DNA of 64,000 bases, from contig NZ_CP026101.1 of NCBI RefSeq assembly GCF_002902945.1, forward strand, positions 1,798,001 to 1,862,000. The letters run 5' to 3'. The notes beneath the pieces were generated by a model, which had not been told where the DNA came from, ran no database searches, and worked only from the letters and a program-made list of their open reading frames with translations. Positions 42,121 to 51,385 of this stretch are shown piece after piece. The stretch is from Paraburkholderia caribensis (lineage in GTDB: Bacteria; Pseudomonadota; Gammaproteobacteria; Burkholderiales; Burkholderiaceae). Position numbers and translations under genes: made by a program. Every line of letters starts with the position of its first letter. Positions within the stretch are counted from its first letter, which is position 1.

Positions 42121-44106
42121 TCACGACTTCGTCGGGAATGGCACGAACGCCTTGCTGCAATCGACGGGCGACGCCTGCGCGCCCGCCGCCTGCGTCAATG
42201 TCACGCCGCTGCCTGCCCGCAACGGCAGCGTCGTGCCGCCTTCGCCAATCGAGAACTGTGCGTCCGCAACGGTCATGCTGAGCGGCGCGGCATCCGCCAC
42301 GACGTTGTTCAGCGAGATCAGCAACGGATTGACCACGGCCGGACTCGGGAATCCAGCCGTTCCCGCCGACCAGCCCGAACCGAGCAGAATCGGACTGGTC
42401 GAATCAAAGCCCTGGAACGTGTAGTTCGACGCGTTGACGATGCGTATTCCGTCGAGCACGATGCCTTGCAGGTTCGGATACAGTCCGAGGGTCTTCGTGG
42501 GACTGTAGTACGGCGAGAAGATCAGCGCCTGCGGGTTCGACGTCTGGTTGCCCGTGCGAATGCACACGTTCGAATAACGGATGTTCGAGACGAGTCCGCC
42601 GCGGCTCCAGTCGGACTTGATGCGCAAGCCATTGTCCGCACCGTCGATGCTCAGGTCGTAGACGTTCACGTTGCTCACGCTCGGGTACACGCCGCCCACG
42701 GGCGTGACGTCCGCATTGGCCACCCCGTTGTCCGACCCCGCCGATTCACTGCCGATCGACATCCCATGCCCTTCGTAAAAGTGGCTGTGCGCGACCGTGA
42801 TGTTGTACGTGCGGCCGTTGACGGGCGCGGTGCCGCCTTTGATCGCCATGTTGTCGTCACCCGTGCGGATCGATGTGTACGCGATGAGCATGTTGCTCGC
42901 GTCGCCCGTGAGCTTGCCCGGGTTGCCTGGATTGCTGGTGATCGCGCCCGAGCTCGCGGGGTCGATGCCGTCGGTGTTCTTTGCATTGACGGTGCTGTAC
43001 GGCACGCCCTTGTAGTTGTTCATTGCCTCGTAGGCGGCCGTCGGCGTGTAGATCTTGACGCCCCACGCAGTGAAACCTTGCACGCCGCTCGGCACGACGT
43101 GAAACTTCGGCGCGTTCTGCAGCGTCACGCGATACAGCGTGAAATTGCTGCCGTTGTTGATCTGGATGAGACGCGGGTTGTTCTGCGACTTGTTCTGCAC
43201 GACGTTCGCCTCATAACCGATGTCCCACCAGCTCATCGCGGAGCCATCGGCGCGCTTGAGCAGATTGGGATCGTCGCGCACGCTGCTGACCAGCTGGCTG
43301 CCGCCGCGCCCGTCGATCGTGCCGTCGCCGACCACCGCACTGTTGCTCGTCCTGGCGGCCGTGATCAGCGCGTTGCAGCCGTTGTCGCTGACAGTGATGA
43401 GGCCGCAGCTCGCGGTGCCCTGGGTCTTGTCGAACTGGCGCGGATCGCGCGACGCGAACAGGGTCACGCGTTTGTCGATCCACAACGTGACGCCGCTCGG
43501 CAGGTTCAGCGGGCCGGACAGGAACGCGTTCGCCCCGTTCGCGCCGGACGTCAGACGCACGACCTTGTTCGTCGAAAGGCCCGTGCTCGCAGCGTTCGTG
43601 CATGCCGTCAGCGCAGCCTGGATACGCGTGGTGTCGGGGGCCGTGCTGGCGGCGTCGGCGCTATCGGGCAGCAGGCCGTTCGCCTGCGCTGTCAGCGTCG
43701 CGGGCAGCGTCTGACAGATTTGCGACGATGTCGGCAAGGTCGGTTCCGGCGGCAGCGCGGCGTCGAAGGTCGTCGTGCCGACCTGGAAGCCCGGCGCGGG
43801 CGTGTCGCTGGCGGGTGTGGCGTCGGAGGCGGGCGTGGCATCCGAGGCCGGTTGATCGGCTGTCGGAGCGCTGGCGTCGCTTGCGCTGGAAGCAGCAGCG
43901 GGCGCAGCGGCAGCGTTGTTGTCCACGTTGCCCCCCGACACGCCCGATACGCCCGATACGCCCGATACGGCCGATACGCCCGGGCCCGACCCGCCTCCGC
44001 AGGCCGTGAGAACCAGCGCTGTCGACAACGACGCAAGCCACGCCGCTGCGGCCGCCCGCGCGGGTCGTGTTGGCGTCGATGCAAGATGTTCGATGTGAGT
44101 GCCCAT
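42121..44106 (-). CDS. GH28 polygalacturonase-like lipoprotein
   Basis: 661 residues from an ATG at 44106. A lipoprotein signal ends in LSTALVLTAC-GGG, so Cys36 is the likely lipidated residue and the protein is anchored in the envelope. A disordered Ser/Ala/Pro/Asp linker of about 90 residues follows, starting with a Val-Ser-Gly repeat. The catalytic beta-helix has all GH28 motifs: KNTDGIDP, TGDDNMAIK, GHGMSIGSE and LRIKSDWS. This predicts cleavage of pectin-type galacturonan. A dyad lies 111 bp upstream of the start. Longer frames upstream of 44106 are not supported because they would bury the signal peptide. Confidence 0.88.
   Translation of the reverse strand: MGTHIEHLASTPTRPARAAAAAWLASLSTALVLTACGGGSGPGVSAVSGVSGVSGVSGGNVDNNAAAAPAAASSASDASAPTADQPASDATPASDATPASDTPAPGFQVGTTTFDAALPPEPTLPTSSQICQTLPATLTAQANGLLPDSADAASTAPDTTRIQAALTACTNAASTGLSTNKVVRLTSGANGANAFLSGPLNLPSGVTLWIDKRVTLFASRDPRQFDKTQGTASCGLITVSDNGCNALITAARTSNSAVVGDGTIDGRGGSQLVSSVRDDPNLLKRADGSAMSWWDIGYEANVVQNKSQNNPRLIQINNGSNFTLYRVTLQNAPKFHVVPSGVQGFTAWGVKIYTPTAAYEAMNNYKGVPYSTVNAKNTDGIDPASSGAITSNPGNPGKLTGDASNMLIAYTSIRTGDDNMAIKGGTAPVNGRTYNITVAHSHFYEGHGMSIGSESAGSDNGVANADVTPVGGVYPSVSNVNVYDLSIDGADNGLRIKSDWSRGGLVSNIRYSNVCIRTGNQTSNPQALIFSPYYSPTKTLGLYPNLQGIVLDGIRIVNASNYTFQGFDSTSPILLGSGWSAGTAGFPSPAVVNPLLISLNNVVADAAPLSMTVADAQFSIGEGGTTLPLRAGSGVTLTQAAGAQASPVDCSKAFVPFPTKS
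43933..43977. repeat. 9-bp tandem repeat in the GH28 lipoprotein linker
   Basis: Five units of GCCCGATAC or close variants, three of them exact (43942-43968). They encode Val-Ser-Gly repeats just after the lipidated Cys. In-frame copy change would alter the surface tether length. Confidence 0.88.
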
Positions 44107-44498
44107 GATCGCTCTGTCTTCCCTGGAGTTTTCTAAGTCGTGCAATCGCGCCTGCAGCGTTCCGACGAGCGCATCACGCTCGCCCGTCATCTGACAAGCC
44201 ATTGATTTTTTCGAGATGTTGTCAAACAACACAGAGAATATTAGCGATCCGAATCAATAAAAACCCATGTGGTAAACCCCGCTTGGTTCGACAATTCATT
44301 CCGTAGTACCAAGTGTTATCGGCAGCTTATTTATGAGATAGCCTTGATCACGACGATCGCGTCCGTGAACCTGGAACGCACCGCGCGTCGATACCATCCG
44401 CAAGACTCACCGCCCTCGCCTGCGCGGCCGCATTGCACGGAACCGTTACAATGGGCGTTTCCCGTGCCTTCTTGCTGCTGTCCCATTCCCGCGTCGAC
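44107..44498. other. divergent intergenic region between GH28 gene and serB
   Basis: 392 bp, clearly AT-richer than its surroundings near 44200-44345. Holds the GH28 promoter region (minus) with a dyad, and the serB promoter (plus). No gene seen. Confidence 0.5.
44217..44231. promoter_or_regulatory. candidate operator upstream of the GH28 gene
   Basis: Perfect dyad TGTTGT-CAA-ACAACA, 111 bp before the GH28 start, in AT-rich DNA. The size and spacing suit a GntR/FadR- or LacI-type regulator of sugar-acid use; regulator unknown. Confidence 0.4.
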
Positions 44499-45338
44499 AT
44501 GAATCTCGTCATCCAAAGCCTCAGCCCGCTTGCCGCCGAGCATCACAAGCCACTCATCGCGCTGTCGCGCGGCTCGAATCTCACCGTGATCGATCCGTGC
44601 GCGGTGCGCATCGAAACCGCCGACCTCGCGCAGCGCGCCGACCTCGACGTCTACTGCGCAACGCATGCGCTCGACTATGCGTTCGTCGAAGCGGGCCGGC
44701 GTTTGACCGACTTCGGCCTCGTCGCCATGGACATGGATTCGACGCTGATTACGATCGAGTGCATCGATGAAATCGCGGATTTCTGCGGGCTGAAGGCGGA
44801 AGTGGCGGCGATCACGGAAGCGTCGATGCGCGGTGAGATCAAGGACTTCAACGAGAGCCTGACGCGCCGCGTCGCGTTGCTGAAAGGGCTGGACGCGAGC
44901 GCACTCGAAAAGGTTTACGAAGAGCGCCTGCAACTGTCGCCGGGCGCGGAAAAAATGCTGGCGGGCGCGAAGGCCGCGGGCATGAAGACGCTGCTGGTGT
45001 CGGGCGGCTTTACGTTCTTCACCGACAAGCTGCAAGCGCGGCTCGCTCTCGACTTCACACGCGCCAATACGCTGGAAATCGTCGACGGCAAGCTGACGGG
45101 CCGCGTGCTCGGCGAGATCGTCAACGCCGACGTGAAGGCGCGCACGCTGCGCGAAGCTTGCGACAAGCTCGGCATCGAGCCGGCCCGCGCGATCGCGATG
45201 GGCGATGGTTCAAACGATCTGAAAATGATGGCGGCGGCTGGCCTGTCCGTCGCGTTCCGTGCGAAGCCGGTTGTGCGCGAAGCGGCGAGCGTCGCGTTCA
45301 ATCACGTCGGACTGGACGGATTGCTGCGGCTTTTCTGA
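44499..45338 (+). CDS. serB: phosphoserine phosphatase
   Basis: 279 residues, HAD superfamily, last step of serine synthesis. Nucleophile Asp78 and acid Asp80 lie in MDMDSTLI. Substrate and magnesium motifs follow: SMRGEIKDF, LLVSGGFTFF, and GDGSNDLKMMAAAGLSVAF. An N-terminal ~70-residue ACT-like extension fits the longer beta-proteobacterial SerB. The ATG at 44499 (MNLVIQSLSP) matches the family better than the in-frame ATG at 44433. A terminator follows. Confidence 0.95.
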   Translation: MNLVIQSLSPLAAEHHKPLIALSRGSNLTVIDPCAVRIETADLAQRADLDVYCATHALDYAFVEAGRRLTDFGLVAMDMDSTLITIECIDEIADFCGLKAEVAAITEASMRGEIKDFNESLTRRVALLKGLDASALEKVYEERLQLSPGAEKMLAGAKAAGMKTLLVSGGFTFFTDKLQARLALDFTRANTLEIVDGKLTGRVLGEIVNADVKARTLREACDKLGIEPARAIAMGDGSNDLKMMAAAGLSVAFRAKPVVREAASVAFNHVGLDGLLRLF

Positions 45339-45371
45339 GCCGGCGCGTTCGCTTCATAGGAACATAAAAAA

Positions 45372-45400
45372 GGCCCGCTCGAAACCGAGCGGGCCTTTTT
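45372..45400. terminator. bidirectional terminator between serB and metC
   Basis: Ten-base-pair stem GGCCCGCTCG / CGAGCGGGCC with loop AAAC, a T run to the right and an A run to the left, between convergent genes. Confidence 0.92.
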
Positions 45401-45446
45401 GCTTCTGACTCGACGAAACGCTACACGCACGTCACGCGCGACAGGT

Positions 45447-46631
45447 TCAACCCAACGCGGCGAGGCATCGCTCGATATCCGCGCGCAGATCCGCTTCTTC
45501 TTCAAGACCGACGTAGAAGCGCACCAGCGTGCCGCGATGCGGCCATTGCGATTCGGTGCGCATCGACGCGACGTCGTACGGCATCGCCAGACTTTGCGCG
45601 CCGCCCCAGCTCCAACCCAGCGAGAACAGTTCCAGCGATTCGCAAAACCGGTCGATCTGTTGCGGCGTGTAGCGTGCGTCGAACACGACCGAGAACAGCC
45701 CGCCCGCACCCGTGAAATCGCGTTTGTAGAATTCATGACCAGGACAATCGGGCAGCGCCGGATGCAGCACCACGGCGATTTCCGGACGCGTCTTCAGCCA
45801 CTTCGCGAGCTCGAGCGCGCTTTTATCATGCTGCTCGAAACGCACTTTCATCGACGGCAGGCTGCGCAGGATCAGCGAGCAATCGTCCGCCGACACGCCA
45901 ATGCCCATGCGCATGCGCGCCAGCTTCAGCTTCAGATGCAGATCGCGATCGACGGTGATCGTCGCGCCCATCAGCACATCGCTGCCGCCGGACTGGTACT
46001 TCGTGAGCGCCTGCATCGAAATGTCGACGCCGTGATCGAACGGACGGAACGAGAGACCCGCCGACCACGTGTTGTCGATTGCCGTGACGACGCCGCGCGC
46101 GCGGGCCACGGCCGTGATGGCGGGAATGTCGGACACTTCCATCGTCACCGAGCCGGGCGCTTCGAGCCAGATCAGCTTCGTGTTCGGCTGGATCAGGTCG
46201 GCGATGCCCGCGCCGATCATCGGATCGTAGTAGCGCGCGGTGATGCCGAAGTCCTTCGCGAGCCACTCGGCGTGATCGCGATTCGGCGAATAGACGTTGT
46301 CGGGGATCAGCACGTCGTCGCCCGATTTCACGAGCCCGAAATACACGTTCGAGATCGACGACAGGCCGGATGGCTGCAACAGCGCGTGGTTGCCGCCTTC
46401 GAGCGCGGCAAGGCGCTGCGCGAGCGCGATCGAGGTCGGCGTTGCGTGCAGGCCGTAGCGCCATTGCGCGTCGTTGCGCCAGTCGAGCGCGCGCATCGCC
46501 GCGAGGTCCGGGAAAACGACCGTCGAGGCGCGCGCCACGGGCACCGAGAACGATTCCCAGCCGGGCGTGAGCTGATCGTTCGGCTGGACGATGCGGGTCT
46601 GCAAACCGTGCTTTGGAGTCTTTTGAGTCAT
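45447..46631 (-). CDS. metC: cystathionine beta-lyase
   Basis: 394 residues, Cys/Met-metabolism PLP family. Schiff-base Lys in MQALTKYQSGGSDVLMG; other family motifs are LEALEGG-like LAALEGGNHALLQPSG, DNTWSAG and the C-terminal SLGWSWGGAQSLAMP, which is typical of MetC rather than MetB. The ATG at 46631 gives MTQKTPKHGLQT. It converts cystathionine to homocysteine, pyruvate and ammonia in the methionine pathway. Convergent with serB. Confidence 0.92.
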   Translation of the reverse strand: MTQKTPKHGLQTRIVQPNDQLTPGWESFSVPVARASTVVFPDLAAMRALDWRNDAQWRYGLHATPTSIALAQRLAALEGGNHALLQPSGLSSISNVYFGLVKSGDDVLIPDNVYSPNRDHAEWLAKDFGITARYYDPMIGAGIADLIQPNTKLIWLEAPGSVTMEVSDIPAITAVARARGVVTAIDNTWSAGLSFRPFDHGVDISMQALTKYQSGGSDVLMGATITVDRDLHLKLKLARMRMGIGVSADDCSLILRSLPSMKVRFEQHDKSALELAKWLKTRPEIAVVLHPALPDCPGHEFYKRDFTGAGGLFSVVFDARYTPQQIDRFCESLELFSLGWSWGGAQSLAMPYDVASMRTESQWPHRGTLVRFYVGLEEEADLRADIERCLAALG

Positions 46632-46671
46632 GGTCAAGGAAAGTTGGATTCGTCTGTGATGCGCGCGGCGC

Positions 46672-47277
46672 TTATTCGCCGATCGTCAGATTGCTCACGC
46701 CGTTGACGGGCTGGCCGCCGGTGCGCGGCTGCGGCGCGGACTGTTGCGTGGACTGTTGCGCCGGTTTCTGAGCCTGAACGGGCGCGGCCGACGGCGCTTT
46801 CTGCCCCGCTGCGAGCGGCCGCAACGAAAATTCCAGCGGATTGGAATCGTCGACGTTCATGCGCTCGCCTTCGATCGAGCCATCCGCGGCGAACTTGCCG
46901 ACCCAGTTGCCCGTGATATGCGTGCCGTCGTTGGATTCTTCGACTTCGAGCGTGTCGCCGTCGCGGTCGCCCGCGATCAGGATGACCTCGCCCGTGTCGG
47001 CGAACTGATACTCGCCGTGTACGCCGGACGGGTCGTCGGTTTTCGCACCCAGCCGCAGCACGATCTGACGCTTGCCGAGCGTGCCCGCGTACTGCGGAAA
47101 CTTCGCGAACTCGGGGCTCGGCTTGAGCGGCAACTGGATCGGCGGCGGCGCCGCGAGTTGCTTGACGGCGTCGCTTTCCGCGTGAGTCGCGACGGGCATC
47201 GCCGCCGCGACGGCTAATGCCGCCGCCGCGATCATCGCGGGCCACGACGCCTTGTGTTTCGAGCTGGTTTCCTGCAT
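46672..47277 (-). CDS. secreted hypothetical protein
   Basis: 201 residues with a signal peptide (MIAAAALAVAAAMPVATHA-ESD) and a beta-rich middle (IVLRLGAKTDDPSGVHGEYQ, GEVILIAGDRDGDTLEVEES, GTHITGNWVGKFAADGSIEG). A Gln/Pro/Ala-rich disordered stretch follows, and the end is NGVSNLTIGE. The middle resembles small lipocalin-like or DUF domains in which a sheet wraps a ligand, but no family is recognised. It lies 40 bp upstream of metC on the same strand. Confidence 0.7.
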   Translation of the reverse strand: MQETSSKHKASWPAMIAAAALAVAAAMPVATHAESDAVKQLAAPPPIQLPLKPSPEFAKFPQYAGTLGKRQIVLRLGAKTDDPSGVHGEYQFADTGEVILIAGDRDGDTLEVEESNDGTHITGNWVGKFAADGSIEGERMNVDDSNPLEFSLRPLAAGQKAPSAAPVQAQKPAQQSTQQSAPQPRTGGQPVNGVSNLTIGE

Positions 47278-47435
47278 CCGTTATTTCCTTTCAACCGGCA
47301 TGACGGCGTTCTGCGCACGCCTGACAACGCCCGATACCTCGAGAACCCGCTGCGACGGGTTATACCGCAAGTTCGTTCAGCGACGGAGCGGCGCGACGCC
47401 AGGTCATCGCCGCCCCGTCCCGTCTCGCGAACGGA

Positions 47436-48620
47436 TCAGATCCGTTCGAAGATCGCTGCAATGCCCTGCCCGCCGCCGATGCACATCGTCACGAGCGCAT
47501 AACGGCCGCCGATACGCTGCAACTCGTACAGCGCCTTGACGGTGATCAGCGCGCCCGTCGCGCCGATCGGATGACCGAGCGAAATACCCGAGCCGTTCGG
47601 GTTCACCCGGGCGGGATCGAGGCCCAGTTCCTTGCTGACGGCGCAGGCTTGTGCCGCAAACGCTTCGTTCGCTTCGATCACGTCGAGATCGCCGACCTTC
47701 AGGCCGGCGCGCTCCAGCGCCTTCTGCGTCGCGGGCACGGGGCCGATGCCCATGTAATTCGGATCGACGCCCGCATGCGCGTATGCAACCAGCCGGCCAA
47801 GCGGCTTTGCGCCGCGCTTCTCGGCGACGCTGCGCTCCATCAGCACGACGGCCGCCGCCGCGTCGTTGATGCCCGACGCATTGCCCGCCGTGACCGTGCC
47901 GTTTTCCTTGGCGAACACGGCCTTCAGTTTCGCGAAGTCGTCGGCCGTCGCGTTCATGCGGACGTGCTCGTCCGTGTCGAAGACGGTGTCGCCTTTCTTC
48001 GACGCAATCGTGATGGGGAGAATCTGTTCCTTGAAGTAGCCGCTCTCGATCGCCTTCGCGGCGCGGCGGTGCGATTCGAGCGCGAGCGCGTCCTGTGCGT
48101 CGCGCGAGATGTCGTATTTCTTCGCGACGTTTTCGGCCGTCACGCCCATGTGGATCGACTGAAACGGGTCGTGCAGCGCGCCGAGCATCATGTCGACGAT
48201 GCTGGCGTTGCCCATGCGCTGGCCGAAGCGCGCCGACGGCATGATGTACGGCGCGCGGCTCATGCTTTCCGCGCCGCCGCCGATCGCGATATCCGCGTCG
48301 CCGAGCAGCACCGATTGCGCCGCCGATACGATTGCCTGCAAGCCCGAGCCGCACAACCGGTTCACGGTGAGCGCAGGCGCATGCTGCGCGACGCCACCGT
48401 TGAGCGCTGCGACGCGCGCAAGGTACATGTCTTTCGGCTCGGTATGGATGACGTTGCCGAACACGACATGGCCGACTTCGTCGCCGGCGACGCTCGCACG
48501 CGATAACGCCTCGCGCACGACGCGCGCGCCGAGATCCGTCGGCGCGAAGTCTTTGAGGCTGCCGCCGAAGTCGCCGATTGCCGTGCGCACGCCGCTCACT
48601 ACCACCACTTCACGTTGCAT
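47436..48620 (-). CDS. bktB: beta-ketothiolase BktB
   Basis: 394-residue thiolase. Acyl-accepting Cys90 (LTVNRLCGSGLQ), His350 (GHPIGATGA) and Cys380 (MCIGGGQG) form the complete catalytic set. The sequence closely follows the Cupriavidus necator BktB that I remember, for example REVVVVSGVRTAIG and VVFGNVIHTEPKDMYLARVA. BktB condenses acetyl-CoA with acetyl- or propionyl-CoA and supplies longer monomers for polyhydroxyalkanoate. The main pha cluster with a second thiolase is 5 kb away. It is downstream of kdgK on the same strand. Confidence 0.92.
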   Translation of the reverse strand: MQREVVVVSGVRTAIGDFGGSLKDFAPTDLGARVVREALSRASVAGDEVGHVVFGNVIHTEPKDMYLARVAALNGGVAQHAPALTVNRLCGSGLQAIVSAAQSVLLGDADIAIGGGAESMSRAPYIMPSARFGQRMGNASIVDMMLGALHDPFQSIHMGVTAENVAKKYDISRDAQDALALESHRRAAKAIESGYFKEQILPITIASKKGDTVFDTDEHVRMNATADDFAKLKAVFAKENGTVTAGNASGINDAAAAVVLMERSVAEKRGAKPLGRLVAYAHAGVDPNYMGIGPVPATQKALERAGLKVGDLDVIEANEAFAAQACAVSKELGLDPARVNPNGSGISLGHPIGATGALITVKALYELQRIGGRYALVTMCIGGGQGIAAIFERI

Positions 48621-48776
48621 CGCTTGCTCCTCTCTCTCGTCTCAGATGAATGTCATGCGCCCCGTTGAAGACGCGCGTGACCTTGCCTTGCTGACCATAC
48701 CCGAGTGCCGGATTTCCGCGTTGAATCCGACGCCATTGCGCGGCGGTGCTGGCGACGCGCGCGCATGAGCATGCGC

Positions 48777-49703
48777 TCAGGCGCCGAGAAGCTTTTCGAC
48801 CGTCGCGCGATCGGGAATCGGCGCGACGGCGCCGAAGCCTTGCGTCGACAGCGCGGCCGCGACATTCGCGTAGCGCGCCGCCTGGAAAGGATCGTCGCCC
48901 GCAGCGATGCGCGCGATGAACGCGCCGCCGAAGCAGTCGCCCGCGCCAGTCGCATCGACGGCATGGACGACGTGGCCGGGCACGACACGCCGCTCGTCGG
49001 GCGTCGCGATATAGGAGCCTTCCTTGCCGAGTTTCAGCGCGACGACGCGCGGCCCTTGCGCGAGCAGAAAATCGACGATGTCGTCGCGCTCCGTCAAACT
49101 CGTCAGTTCAGTGACGTCGTCCCAACTGGGCAGGCAGATGTCCGTCTGACGGATCGCTTCGAGCATCACGGCGCGCGCCCGCGCGAGCGGCCACAGCTTG
49201 AGGCGCAGATTGGTGTCGAAGCTCACCAGCACGTCGTTCGCGCGCGCGTGCGCGATCGCGGCGAGCGCGGCGTCACACGCGCTCACGCTGATCGCGAGAC
49301 TGATGCCCGACAGATGGATGACCTTCGCGGCGGCGATTGCGTCGAGCGGCAGATCGCGCGGCGCGTAGCGGCTCGCCGCCGAACCCGCGCGCAGATAGTC
49401 GAACTGATGGCCGGACGGACCGTGCGACACGAAATACACGCCCGTCGGCGCCTGATCGTCGACGCGCACGAACGCGGTATCCACCTGCTCGCGCTGCCAC
49501 AGATCGAGCAGCAAACGCCCGAACGGATCACTGCCGACAGCCGATACGAAACCCGTCGACGCCCCTTGTCGCGCGGCCGCGATGCAGAAGTTCGACGTGT
49601 CGCCGCCGAAGCCCTGCAAATAAGTAGGCTGGTTGATTCCGGACTGGTTGAATTCGACCATGGCCTCGCCGAGCGCGAGGATGGACGGTGTGTTCGAGGG
49701 CAT
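48777..49703 (-). CDS. kdgK: 2-keto-3-deoxygluconate kinase-like PfkB-family sugar kinase
   Basis: 308 residues of the ribokinase/PfkB fold. N-terminal glycine pair in ILALGEAMVEFNQ and GGDTSNFCIAAARQGA. The phosphoryl-transfer signature is DATGAGDCFGGAFIARI. The pattern GDTSNFCIA and GVYFVSHGPSGHQF resembles KdgK, which phosphorylates 2-keto-3-deoxygluconate from uronic-acid or Entner-Doudoroff routes. The start at 49703 lies just before the rimO stop, so it is probably co-transcribed with rimO. The nearby GH28 gene would release galacturonate that could feed this step; that link is inference. Confidence 0.82.
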   Translation of the reverse strand: MPSNTPSILALGEAMVEFNQSGINQPTYLQGFGGDTSNFCIAAARQGASTGFVSAVGSDPFGRLLLDLWQREQVDTAFVRVDDQAPTGVYFVSHGPSGHQFDYLRAGSAASRYAPRDLPLDAIAAAKVIHLSGISLAISVSACDAALAAIAHARANDVLVSFDTNLRLKLWPLARARAVMLEAIRQTDICLPSWDDVTELTSLTERDDIVDFLLAQGPRVVALKLGKEGSYIATPDERRVVPGHVVHAVDATGAGDCFGGAFIARIAAGDDPFQAARYANVAAALSTQGFGAVAPIPDRATVEKLLGA

Positions 49704-49706
49704 GGC

Positions 49707-51098
49707 CTAGACCTCGCCCCACAGGTCGTGGCCGTCGGCACCCGTGATCTTCACCGACACGAAATCGCCGACCTTGTAACGCTTCGACGCCTTGGTCGCC
49801 GGCGCGATATAGACGACGCCGTCGATTTCCGGCGCATCCGCCGCCGTGCGGCCGACGCCGCCATCGGCATTGATCTCGTCGACCAGCACCTTCAGCGTCT
49901 TGCCGACCTTGCGCGCGATGCGCTTCGCCGAGACTTCTTCCGCGACTTCCATGAAGCGCGCGCGACGCGCCTCGCGGACTTCATCGGGCAACGCGCCGTC
50001 GAGTTCATTGGCACCCGCGCCTTCGACGGGCGAATACGCGAAGCAGCCGACGCGATCGAGTTCCGCCTCGCGGATGAAGTCGAGCAGCGTTTCGAACTGC
50101 TCTTCTGTTTCGCCGGGGAAGCCCGCAATAAAGGTGCTGCGAATGGTCAGGTCCGGACAGATTTCGCGCCACGCGCGCACGCGCTCGAGCACTTTTTCCG
50201 CGTTTGCGGGACGCTTCATGCGCTTGAGCACTTCGGGGTGCGCATGCTGGAACGGCACGTCGAGATACGGCAGCACATGCCCCTTGAGCGGGCCTTCCGC
50301 CATCATCGGAATCACTTCGTCGACGCTCGGATACGGATAGACGTAATGCAGACGCACCCACGCGCCGTACCGCGCGGCGAGTTCGCCGAGCGCGCCGACC
50401 AGGTCCGTCATGCGCGTCTTGATCGGCTTGCCGTTCCAGAAGCCGGTGCGGTACTTGACGTCGACGCCGTAGGCGCTCGTGTCCTGCGAGATGACGAGCA
50501 GTTCCTTCACGCCCGACTTGAAGAGGTTCTCCGCTTCCAGCATGACTTCCGCGACGGGGCGCGACACGAGGTCGCCGCGCATCGACGGGATGATGCAGAA
50601 CGTGCAGCGGTGATTGCAACCTTCGGAAATCTTCAGGTACGCATAATGGCGCGGCGTGAGCTTGACGCCGGCGGCGGGCACGAGATCGACGAACGGATCG
50701 TGCGGTTTCGGCAGATGGCTGTGCACGGCCTGCATCACTTCGCCGAGCGCGTGCGGCCCCGTCACGGCGAGCACCTTCGGATGCACTTCTTCGATCAGGT
50801 TCGAGCCGCTCGCGCTCTGCTTGGCGCCGAGGCAGCCGGTGACGATCACCTTGCCGTTTTCCGTGAGCGCTTCGCCGATGGCGTCGAGGCTTTCCTGGAC
50901 GGCTTCGTCGATGAAGCCGCAGGTGTTCACGACGACGAGATCCGCGCCGTCATAGGTGCCGGAGATTTCGTAGCCCTCGGCGCGCAGCTGCGTGATGATC
51001 TGTTCGGAGTCGACGAGGGCTTTCGGGCATCCGAGGGAAACGAACCCGACCTTCGGAATCGAAGCGGTCGGCGCGGCGGGGGTCGAAGTCTGCGACAT
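49707..51098 (-). CDS. rimO: ribosomal protein S12 methylthiotransferase RimO
   Basis: 463 residues from an ATG at 51098 (MSQTSTPAAPTASIPKVGF). It adds a methylthio group to Asp89 of ribosomal protein S12. The N-terminal auxiliary cluster Cys are 24, 60 and 89. The radical-SAM cluster is Cys161-x3-Cys165-x2-Cys168 in EGCNHRCTFCIIPSMRG, and a C-terminal TRAM domain follows (KVLVDEINADGGVGRTAADA). GPHALGEVM and the SLGCPKALVDSE opening fit RimO rather than MiaB. The kdgK gene begins 3 bp beyond its stop. Confidence 0.95.
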   Translation of the reverse strand: MSQTSTPAAPTASIPKVGFVSLGCPKALVDSEQIITQLRAEGYEISGTYDGADLVVVNTCGFIDEAVQESLDAIGEALTENGKVIVTGCLGAKQSASGSNLIEEVHPKVLAVTGPHALGEVMQAVHSHLPKPHDPFVDLVPAAGVKLTPRHYAYLKISEGCNHRCTFCIIPSMRGDLVSRPVAEVMLEAENLFKSGVKELLVISQDTSAYGVDVKYRTGFWNGKPIKTRMTDLVGALGELAARYGAWVRLHYVYPYPSVDEVIPMMAEGPLKGHVLPYLDVPFQHAHPEVLKRMKRPANAEKVLERVRAWREICPDLTIRSTFIAGFPGETEEQFETLLDFIREAELDRVGCFAYSPVEGAGANELDGALPDEVREARRARFMEVAEEVSAKRIARKVGKTLKVLVDEINADGGVGRTAADAPEIDGVVYIAPATKASKRYKVGDFVSVKITGADGHDLWGEV

Positions 51099-51385
51099 AG
51101 AGAATGGTCCGGCGAGAGCGATGAGTGACGCGATAGTTGAGGGCTTGGGCGTGCAGCCCGGGCGCCGGAATCGCGGCAAACGTGGGTGCACCGTGCGACG
51201 GTGCCCTCGTGGCGAGGACCGTCGCGAAATGGGGCCATGTGGATCTTGTGGGAAGTCGATTAGGCCCGCGCAAGCAACCTCGGATTATACCGTGAGAGGG
51301 GTCAAGCGGCGTACGGCGCGGCGGTTAGCGCACATCGCCGCCAAAACGCGCATGGAGAAAGTCACGTGGACATCCGGCGCCCGTC

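Noticed and set aside
42049..44136. 695-codon frame opposite the GH28 lipoprotein
   Set aside because: Antisense shadow; all four GH28 catalytic motifs are on the minus strand.
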